Positions 8,005 to 13,594 of a stretch of 33,525 nucleotides of DNA are shown here, piece by piece (the first letter of the stretch is position 1; each line of letters starts with the position of its first letter). The position numbers and the translations under genes are program-made. The stretch comes from an uncultured Ruminococcus sp. Lineage in GTDB: Bacteria > Bacillota > Clostridia > Oscillospirales > Ruminococcaceae. Where the stretch lies: positions 1-33,525 of the forward strand of contig CAMNFV010000007.1 of NCBI GenBank assembly GCA_946537515.1. The letters run 5' to 3'. The notes under the pieces were generated by a model. It saw only the letters and a list, made by a program, of their open reading frames with translations. It was not told the origin of the DNA and made no database searches.

Positions 8005-8571
8005 TTACAGGCTCATGATCTCCTTTTCCTTATCGGAGACGATCTTATCAATTTCCTCGGTAAAGCGGTCGGTCAGCGTCTGCGCCTTCTTCTCGGCAGC
8101 CTTCTGATCGTCCTCTGTAATCTCGGAATCCTTCTTCAGCTTCTTGAACTTGTCCATGAGATCACGGCGCTCGTTGCGGATCGCGACCTTTGCCTCATCG
8201 CCGTATTTTTTTGCAGTCTTTGCGAGTTCCTTACGGCGGTCCTCAGTCGGCTGCGGGAATACAAGACGAATGGTCTTGCCGTCGTCAGTCGGGGTGATGC
8301 CGAGTTCGGAAGCAAGGATTGCTTTGGTGATCGGCTTGATCATCTGCGGATCCCACGGAGCGATGAGCAGCATTCTGCCCTCGGAAACGGAAACAGCAGC
8401 GACCTGATTGATCGGAGTCGGGGTGCCGAAGTAATCGACCGGAATCTTATCCAGGACAGCAGGGTTTGCTCTGCCGGCACGGATCGAGCCGTATTCCTTC
8501 TGGAGCCGTTCCACGATCTTCTTCATGTTCTTTTCGGATGCATCGAGTTTTTCCTTCAAAATATCAAGCAT
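8005..8571 (-). CDS. frr: Ribosome recycling factor
   Basis: 188 aa from the ATG at 8571. Splits post-termination ribosomes together with EF-G. The family body is evident: a long helical N-terminus, RAGRANPAVLDKIPVDYFGT, LLIAPWDPQMIKPI, and a C-terminal helix rich in Lys and Glu. Two ATGs are possible. The upstream one (8580, MKSM) directly abuts the AAGGAG, whereas the one at 8571 has a nine-base spacing, so 8571 is preferred, and it also gives the usual family length of about 185. The 5' spacer carries a duplicated TGTACGATTCG and an 8-bp inverted repeat. Confidence 0.96.
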   Translation of the reverse strand: MLDILKEKLDASEKNMKKIVERLQKEYGSIRAGRANPAVLDKIPVDYFGTPTPINQVAAVSVSEGRMLLIAPWDPQMIKPITKAILASELGITPTDDGKTIRLVFPQPTEDRRKELAKTAKKYGDEAKVAIRNERRDLMDKFKKLKKDSEITEDDQKAAEKKAQTLTDRFTEEIDKIVSDKEKEIMSL

Positions 8572-8677
8572 TGATTTCATCTCCTTAAAGTATTGATATG
8601 TACGATTCGTATTCTGTACGATTCGCAAATGTACTGCCGGTATATATACTATCTATATAATAGTATACGCGGGATCA

Positions 8678-9385
8678 TCACGGAATAATCAGTGTGCCGA
8701 CGTTTTCGCCCATGCAGGCATCAAAGATATTGTCCGGTCTGCTGAGATCGAAAACGAGCATGGTCGTCTTATTGTCGCGGCAGAGCGCGGCAGCGGTTGC
8801 GTCCATAACGCCGAGCTGCTTATTGACAACATCGGTAAAGGTGAGCGTTTCGTATTTCTTTGCATCGTCAAACTTGTGCGGGTCCTTATCGTAGACGCCG
8901 TCAACCATGGTTGCCTTCATGAGAACATCGGCTTCGATTTCCGCTGCACGGAGTGCCGCAGCCGTATCGGTCGAGAAGAAGGGGTTTCCGGTGCCGCAGC
9001 CGAAGATCACGACTCTGCCTTTTTCAAGGTGCCGGACGGCTCTGCCGCGGATATAGGGCTCTGCGACGCTGGTCATGGTGAGTGCGGTCTGGACGCGGGT
9101 CTCAAGGCCGAGGCTTTCGAGTGCATCGGCGAGTGCAAGAGCATTCATAGCTGTTGCGAGCATACCGATGTGATCGGCTCTGGTGCGATCCATAGCACCG
9201 GAAGAGCGGCCGCGCCAGAGATTTCCGCCGCCGACGACGATACCGACCTCAATGCCGGCGTCGATGCAGCGCTTGACGGCTTTGCAGATCGGATTGATGA
9301 CATCGAAATCGAATCCGGTTTTCTTGTCACCGGCGAGTGCCTCACCGCTGATCTTCAAAAGGACGCGCTTGTATTTCAGTTCCAT
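8678..9385 (-). CDS. pyrH: Uridylate (UMP) kinase
   Basis: 235 aa. Phosphorylates UMP to UDP; amino-acid-kinase fold, cytosolic, first gene of the minus-strand string. Motifs: [12 protein letters not shown] at the N-terminus, [10 protein letters not shown] for substrate binding, [37 protein letters not shown], and a [13 protein letters not shown] block. Length is typical. The ATG at 9385 is preceded by GGAGGTATCATCCA, and a strong promoter lies 36-65 bases upstream. UDP formed here is the precursor of the UDP-GlcNAc used by MurA and MurG of the adjacent divergent cluster. Confidence 0.97.
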   Translation of the reverse strand: MELKYKRVLLKISGEALAGDKKTGFDFDVINPICKAVKRCIDAGIEVGIVVGGGNLWRGRSSGAMDRTRADHIGMLATAMNALALADALESLGLETRVQTALTMTSVAEPYIRGRAVRHLEKGRVVIFGCGTGNPFFSTDTAAALRAAEIEADVLMKATMVDGVYDKDPHKFDDAKKYETLTFTDVVNKQLGVMDATAAALCRDNKTTMLVFDLSRPDNIFDACMGENVGTLIIP

Positions 9386-9421
9386 TGGATGATACCTCCG
9401 AAGTCAAAATATACAATAATT

Positions 9422-9450
9422 ATTATACACGATTTTTTTGATATTGTAAA
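9422..9450 (-). promoter_or_regulatory. Sigma-A-type promoter of the pyrH operon
   Basis: On the minus strand TTTACA (9450-9445) is followed after exactly 17 bases by TATAAT (9427-9422), with a TGTG just before the -10. It lies about 37 bases upstream of the pyrH start and reads into it with no intervening terminator. Near-consensus spacing and -10 make this a confident call from sequence alone. Confidence 0.85.
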
Positions 9451-10325
9451 GAGGTAACTTGAAAAAAATCGGAATTCTCCGGTTTCGGGAGCAAATACGC
9501 CCGCCCGCGTAGAACGCGGATCCGATTCTGCACCGAAGTGTGAACCATGAAATCGTTGGGGGAATACTCGTCTTAGGTACGCGGCCAAGCGCCTGCCTGT
9601 AAACGCTGCGAGGGCTGCGCCGTTTCGGGTGACGGGCATATCCCGCTGCCCATTTCTGCCCAACGAGCGAAATAAGGAGCGAAATAAGTGAAAAAAGGGA
9701 ACGAAGTATCGCAGACAGGCGGATTCCTCAACAATGAGCTTTAGAATACGGAGGCGGGCACTGCCCGCTGCCTTTTACTGCCCATAGGGTAACCGCAGGC
9801 TGCAAAAAGAGAACGAAATGCCGCTGGCAGGCGGTATTTTCAGCGGCGATCCTTAGAAAATGGGCGCGGGTACTACCCGCTGAACTGAGAAACGAAATGT
9901 GCCGCACACTATGCAAAAGAAAGGCGAAGCAAAACGGCTGCCGGCCCTGCCCGCCCCGCCGCCGGAATATTTAGGGAACGACGGGCACTTTCACGCGCGA
10001 AACACTATATCTTGTGTTTCTTTTCAGCGGATTGCACAGGATATGGATTTCCCAAAACCTGACAAAAAATCGTCAAAACGACGAAAAATAAACAAGATTC
10101 ATATGCATAATTTGGAGTATCTCATCATATACTTTTTGATGTGATGCGCAGTTTTTTGCGCAGATACGGAAAAAACGACTCCGCATAAATGCATGATGTA
10201 TTTTTGCTTTTGTATGCGAAACTTTGAATTGTAAATTCGCGAAAATTACGCAAATACGTGATTGTCACAATGAACAAAACACTTGTTTGATTTCTCTGCG
10301 GAGCGGAATTGCCCGAAAAACACTC
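9451..10325. other. Long divergent spacer without a convincing gene
   Basis: About 0.9 kb between the pyrH promoter and the mraZ promoter. The left two thirds is GC-rich and holds degenerate tandem repeats (listed separately); the right third (about 9990-10325) is AT-rich with small inverted repeats, for example a GAAACAC/GTGTTTC pair at 9999-10020 followed by TTTTC, and a duplicated TGCGCAG at about 10144-10160. Short open frames exist but lack ribosome sites and recognisable composition. I found no signature of tmRNA, RNase P RNA, SRP RNA or tRNA. Confidence 0.5.
9632..9900. repeat. Degenerate tandem repeat, ~115-nt unit, with GC-rich palindromes
   Basis: Three copies begin at about 9632, 9754 and 9866 (offsets 122 and 112). 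Each starts with a palindrome: 9754-9768 is GCGGGCACTGCCCGC and 9866-9880 is GCGGGTACTACCCGC, both perfect with a one-base centre; the first copy is imperfect. In copies one and two this is followed by a CTGCCC block and, after about 40-60 bases, by GAACGAARTR-CGC-RGACAGGCGG-like sequence and TTAGAA. The third copy is shortened. Similar palindromes recur at 13353-13368 and at the right end of the window (33511-33525), always outside genes. Confidence 0.6.
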
Positions 10326-10354
10326 TTGACTTATTTATTCAAATGATATATAAT
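10326..10354 (+). promoter_or_regulatory. Near-consensus sigma-A promoter of the dcw cluster
   Basis: TTGACT (10326-10331), a 17-base spacer, then TATAAT (10349-10354). The predicted start near 10361 coincides with the first of three tandem ~30-nt repeats. This leaves a leader of about 280 bases before mraZ. It is the best promoter upstream of the cluster and very likely drives mraZ-rsmH and beyond. Confidence 0.88.
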
Positions 10355-10360
10355 ACATTC

Positions 10361-10450
10361 AGGGAGTAAAAGGCAGTCTAAACACACTCGATGGGAGCAA
10401 AAGGCAGAAAGAACATCTCCGGGCATCGAAAGGCAGCTCAAATCACTCCG
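10361..10450 (+). repeat. Three tandem ~30-nt repeats in the mraZ leader
   Basis: Copies occupy about 10361-10390, 10391-10420 and 10421-10450. Shared pattern: GGGAGYAAAAGGCAG, then an A-rich stretch, then CA.CTC(C/G). The AAGGCAG core lies at 10370, 10401 and 10430, with a further isolated copy at 10484. Within a unit GGGAG and GGCAG are ten bases apart, i.e. one helical turn. The position at and just after the transcription start, ahead of mraZ, suggests an operator, most simply for MraZ itself; that is inference. Confidence 0.7.
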
Positions 10451-10543
10451 AAAGAAAAACAAAACGTGTGGAACAAAAGTAAGAAGGCAGCAGGACGACG
10501 GTACCGTCCGCTGGGTACCGATGCTCCGAAGCATACAAGGTGA

Positions 10544-10572
10544 CGCCTGATGTAAACAAACAGAATCAGGCG
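10544..10572 (+). other. 8-bp hairpin with A-rich loop in the mraZ leader
   Basis: CGCCTGAT (10544-10551) and ATCAGGCG (10565-10572) are perfect inverted repeats around a 13-base A-rich loop. It is followed by GGCTTTGTATT, which is too poor in T for a confident terminator. A hairpin of the same style (A-rich loop of 14 bases) precedes the ftsL-like gene. It may be a processing or attenuation element. Confidence 0.45.
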
Positions 10573-10639
10573 GCTTTGTATTCTCCGGAGCCGGTTCAGG
10601 GGTGTCTCCTGCCGCATTCGCGAAAGGAGGCGCTGAACC

Positions 10640-11128
10640 ATGGGACAGGTTTGTATGTCAGGAAGGCAAACTGTTCAGCTGGATCAGCGCAACCGCATCA
10701 GCTACCCGGTAACTTACAGGAATGCGATCGGCGATTCTCTCTTTATTTCTCCGGATCAGCGCAACAGAGGCTACCTCATCATGCGCTCGCAGGAGGGATA
10801 TGAGAATGAACTCAGCCGGATCGAAAAGGAATGTATCGAACAGGGCGACGACCGCGAGGAAATTGAGGACGCACGCCGCGACTTCGCAGGGGCAACGCAG
10901 AATCCCGCACCGGATAAGAATAACCGCATCACGCTCAATAAGGAACTCATCGAGTATGCAGGACTGAAGGGCGCTGTTGTGATTATCGGTATCGGCGAAT
11001 ATGCCGAAATCTGGGATGCGGACAGACTGAAGGCCTATGAGGAGGAACGCGCCCGCCTGAAGGCAATCAAACGTGCCAAGAAGGACGCTGCAAAGCGTGC
11101 GCAGATCGCAGCAGAGGAAGAGGCATAA
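10640..11128 (+). CDS. mraZ: Transcriptional regulator MraZ
   Basis: 162 aa, somewhat longer than the usual ~145. MraZ is a nucleoid-associated DNA-binding protein with two AbrB-like half-sites that regulates its own dcw operon. Both half-sites are seen: LDQRNRISYPVTYR (about residues 14-27) and DKNNRITLNKELIEYAGL (about 91-108), followed by VVIIGIGEYAEIWD. The usual DxKGR core is changed to DQRNR and DKNNR; Asp and Arg remain but Lys-Gly is lost. The C-terminal 30 residues form a Lys/Arg/Ala-rich helix absent from typical members. Start at 10640 has AAAGGAGG upstream. Immediately followed by rsmH, three bases apart. Confidence 0.93.
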   Translation: MGQVCMSGRQTVQLDQRNRISYPVTYRNAIGDSLFISPDQRNRGYLIMRSQEGYENELSRIEKECIEQGDDREEIEDARRDFAGATQNPAPDKNNRITLNKELIEYAGLKGAVVIIGIGEYAEIWDADRLKAYEEERARLKAIKRAKKDAAKRAQIAAEEEA

Positions 11129-11131
11129 GAT

Positions 11132-12061
11132 ATGATTGACCACAGAGTGTATCATGTGCCTGTCATGCTGGAGGAGGTACTCAGCGACCTGAATATCAAG
11201 CCCGATGGTGTGTATTTGGACGGCACCTGCGGCGGAGCGAATCATTCGTTTGCGATTGCAGAAAGGCTCACGTGCGGCGGACAGTTGTACGCGATGGATC
11301 AAGACCCGGACGCGATCGCGGAGGCGACTGTGCGGCTTGCCGGGATGCCGGCGGTGATCGTACACGCGAACTTCACGGAGCTGGGGAAGGTACTGGCAGA
11401 GCATCATACGAAAGCAGACGGTATTCTGCTTGATCTCGGAGTCAGCAGCCATGAGCTGGACGAAGGGTCACGGGGCTTTTCCTATCATCAGGATGCACCG
11501 CTCGACATGCGCATGTCACAGACGGGACGGACAGCCGCCGATCTGGTGAATACGCTGACGGAACGGGAGCTCAGTGATATCATCTTTCGTTACGGAGAAG
11601 AAAAATTCTCTCGTCAGATCGCTGCACAGATCGTTGCAGCACGGGAGAAGAAACCCATTGAGACAACATCAGAACTTGCCGAGCTGATTAAAAAAGGCGT
11701 ACCGGCAAAAATGAGACGCGAAAAGAATCCCTGCAAAAAGACGTTTCAGGCGATCCGCATTGCGGTGAACGATGAACTGAATTGTCTGACTGCGGCGCTG
11801 GAGACGGCATTTGAATCGCTGAATCCGGGCGGCAGACTCGTGATCCTGACCTTCCACAGTCTGGAGGACAGAATTGTCAAGCAGGCTTTCGCAAAACGGT
11901 GTACCGGATGCATTTGTCCGCCGGAGTTTCCGGTCTGCGTATGCGGCCATAAACCCGAGGGCAGACTTGTACACCGCAAACCGCTGACAGCAACGGCAGA
12001 AGAGCTCGCGCGCAATCCGCGGTCTCACAGCGCCAAGCTGCGCAGCATCGAAAAACTCTGA
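11132..12061 (+). CDS. rsmH: 16S rRNA (cytosine(1402)-N4)-methyltransferase
   Basis: 309 aa, family-typical. Uses SAM to methylate C1402 N4 in the decoding region of 16S rRNA. Motifs: HVPVMLEEVL near the N-terminus, YLDGTCGGANHS for SAM binding, DGILLDLGVSSHELDEGSRG, FQAIRIAVNDEL, LTFHSLEDRIVK, and a C-terminal NPRSHSAKLRSIEK. Most members have GGxGHS in the SAM loop; here it is GGANHS. The start ATG at 11132 follows the mraZ stop by three bases, with the AGAGGAAGAGG-rich end of mraZ serving as ribosome site. Confidence 0.97.
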   Translation: MIDHRVYHVPVMLEEVLSDLNIKPDGVYLDGTCGGANHSFAIAERLTCGGQLYAMDQDPDAIAEATVRLAGMPAVIVHANFTELGKVLAEHHTKADGILLDLGVSSHELDEGSRGFSYHQDAPLDMRMSQTGRTAADLVNTLTERELSDIIFRYGEEKFSRQIAAQIVAAREKKPIETTSELAELIKKGVPAKMRREKNPCKKTFQAIRIAVNDELNCLTAALETAFESLNPGGRLVILTFHSLEDRIVKQAFAKRCTGCICPPEFPVCVCGHKPEGRLVHRKPLTATAEELARNPRSHSAKLRSIEKL

Positions 12062-12211
12062 AGCACGGCAGAGCGCAATTTCTCCAAACCCGTGCGGCAT
12101 CACGGAAACAGACACGACCCGCAACAACGAACGAAAGACCGGTTTTCGCATTTGCGGAAACTTACAATAAGAAGAACGGCACAAAACGAGTGTGACCTGG
12201 AATGCTGCAAT

Positions 12212-12243
12212 GACCGGCTGACATAAAAAGACAACAGCCGGTC
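12212..12243 (+). other. 9-bp perfect hairpin upstream of the ftsL-like gene
   Basis: GACCGGCTG (12212-12220) and CAGCCGGTC (12235-12243) pair perfectly around a 14-base A-rich loop. There is no T-run, so it is not a typical terminator. The rsmH-ftsL spacer (12062-12282) also holds a GTTTTCGC/GCGGAAAC inverted repeat at 12142-12161. Possible roles are RNA processing or stability between genes. Confidence 0.5.
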
Positions 12244-12282
12244 GGCGCAGCGCATAGCAAATACCCTTAGGAGGTGACCTCG

Positions 12283-13194
12283 GTGGCGGAAGACTTCGTG
12301 ACGCATTTTACAGATTTTGCAGCGTCCTACTCCGATGAGGAGAGCCTGAGCTCTGAGGAGCGCCGGTTAATGACTCTGCGAAATTTTGCGATGAGCAAGG
12401 CTTCAAAGGCCAAGAAGAAACGCAAAACCAAGCGAACGGATCCGCAGTCGGGAAAGATCACCGAGGCGGAACGCCGTTCACAGGAACAGGCAAGAATCCG
12501 TGAGGAGCGCGAATCAAGAAGCGCGCTTTCCGAAGAGAACCGCCGTCAGGCGGGGATCGGCAGCGGTGAAATGCCCGCTCCGGAACCGGATCCGGATCAC
12601 AGAAAAAAATCCGAACCGGAAGATAAAACAAAAGCAAAGCAAACTGCTGCACCTGCTTCCGAAGGCTCCGAGATCGACATTGCACTCCCGGAAGAGAAAA
12701 AGCCTGAGAAGACAGATCGGCCGCAGGTCAAATCAAAGAAAAAGAAGACAAAGCAACAATCCGAACCGCAAACCCGCGCAACAACAGCTGCCAGATATTC
12801 CAAGTCAGGCGCTCCCGAGCGTCCGAACAGGATCACAACAGGCGGCGCTGTGACACTCGGCATCCTCACAGGCGTTCTGATCGGCACGGTGATATACGGC
12901 CGTGTGCAGACGAATGAGGTTTATACCAAAATAGCAGAATTACAGACGGAATATGATGATCTGACTGCCAGAAATATCAGTATGAAATCTGAAATGGAAG
13001 GCAAGATGACTGTCAAGAAAATCGAGGAATATGCAGAGGACGTCCTCGGACTCCGCCCGCTGAATCAGTCTCAGATTGAGTACATTCAATTACAGACAGA
13101 GGATACGGTCACGGTCTCCGAACCGGAAGATAACTTCTTTGTGACGGTCAATGATTACCTCGTGAGCATCTGGGAATTTTTGCGCGGAAAATAA
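12283..13194 (+). CDS. ftsL: FtsL/DivIC-like division protein with long cytoplasmic region
   Basis: 303 aa from the GTG at 12283, which stands eight bases after AGGAGG; the in-frame GTG at 12274 overlaps that ribosome site and is rejected. Residues ~35-180 are highly charged (Lys, Glu, Arg) and low complexity. One membrane helix follows at about 187-207, then a heptad-rich helix (TKIAELQTEYDDLTARNISM) and a KKIEEYAEDVLGLRPLNQSQ block as seen in FtsL and septum formation initiators. It lies exactly where ftsL stands, between rsmH and the class B PBP, and would recruit septal synthesis enzymes through its extracellular coiled coil. Known FtsL proteins are about 100-130 aa; the ~185-residue cytoplasmic part is unusual. 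Confidence 0.82.
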   Translation: MAEDFVTHFTDFAASYSDEESLSSEERRLMTLRNFAMSKASKAKKKRKTKRTDPQSGKITEAERRSQEQARIREERESRSALSEENRRQAGIGSGEMPAPEPDPDHRKKSEPEDKTKAKQTAAPASEGSEIDIALPEEKKPEKTDRPQVKSKKKKTKQQSEPQTRATTAARYSKSGAPERPNRITTGGAVTLGILTGVLIGTVIYGRVQTNEVYTKIAELQTEYDDLTARNISMKSEMEGKMTVKKIEEYAEDVLGLRPLNQSQIEYIQLQTEDTVTVSEPEDNFFVTVNDYLVSIWEFLRGK

Positions 13195-13497
13195 CATAGA
13201 TATAAAATATCAGCGCACCGGCGGGTACTGCTGCCGGATGCGGGGCTTGCATAGATATATATCAGGTCAAATTCAGGATGTGTAGAACAAAGGAAACGGA
13301 GCAGCAATGCCGACGGATGTGGAAGACGGAATATTTTCTGCATCAGGCAGCGGCGGGATGATACCCGCTGCAGGGCTCCGACTGCATAGCAAGTAACAGG
13401 CGAGCAGACTGTATGCATACCAGATCCTCTGCATACAGAACGCAGATCCTGCGGCTGATGAACCGCAGAACGGCTTATGGGGTGCCGTTGCGGCAAG

Positions 13498-13531
13498 GCT
13501 GCTCTCCTGTCATGATCTCAGGCGGGGCAGC
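13498..13531 (+). promoter_or_regulatory. Putative antiterminator hairpin
   Basis: Bases 13498-13509 pair with 13519-13531: twelve pairs including two G-U and one bulged C at 13523, closed by a nine-base loop. It uses bases 13521-13530, which are the 5' arm of the terminator, so only one of the two can form. What would choose between them is not visible. Confidence 0.55.
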
Positions 13532-13555
13532 AAGATTGCTCCGCCTTTTCTTTTT
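13521..13555 (+). terminator. Intrinsic terminator (attenuator) upstream of the PBP gene
   Basis: GGCGGGGCAG (13521-13530) pairs with TTGCTCCGCC (13536-13545), ten continuous pairs with two G-U and a five-base loop, directly followed by TTTTCTTTTT. It precedes the PBP start by 40 bases. Placed inside a cluster that must be read through, it is best explained as conditional. Confidence 0.75.
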
Positions 13556-13594
13556 GCGGAGCGGCTGCGGCAAATTCGGAAAGGGGTGAGAGAT

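Larger units (their letters stand above)
13195..13594 (+). promoter_or_regulatory. Structured leader with terminator/antiterminator ahead of the PBP gene
   Basis: A 400-base spacer inside the dcw cluster packed with inverted repeats: CTGTATGCA/TGCATACAG (13409-13438), CTGCGG/CCGCAG (13449-13468), AACGGC/GCCGTT (13469-13489), then a 12-bp helix (13498-13509 with 13519-13531), an overlapping intrinsic terminator (13521-13555), and a hairpin GCTCCGC/GCGGAGC (13538-13562) that would hide the T-run. The last three are mutually exclusive, the hallmark of a transcription attenuator. A 29-codon frame (13307-13396) with GGAG five bases ahead could be a leader peptide. Near its start are two related strings CATAGATATA (about 13196 and 13250). 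No known riboswitch class was recognised. Confidence 0.6.

Noticed and set aside
9899-10144. 81-codon frame in the divergent spacer
   Set aside because: Low-complexity Pro/Lys-rich product crossing the GC-to-AT boundary, no ribosome site, no recognisable motif.
9451-10325. Possible tmRNA, RNase P or 6S RNA gene in the long spacer
   Set aside because: None of the conserved ends or core motifs I know for these RNAs is present.
13478-13495. GGGGTGCCGTTGCGG resembles the T-box sequence AGGGTGGNACCGCG, just ahead of a terminator
   Set aside because: Only a partial match: the invariant TGGN bulge and the A before GGGTGG are missing, no Stem I landmarks are visible upstream, and the downstream gene is not an amino-acid or tRNA-ligase gene. 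The leader is reported as an attenuator of unknown class instead.
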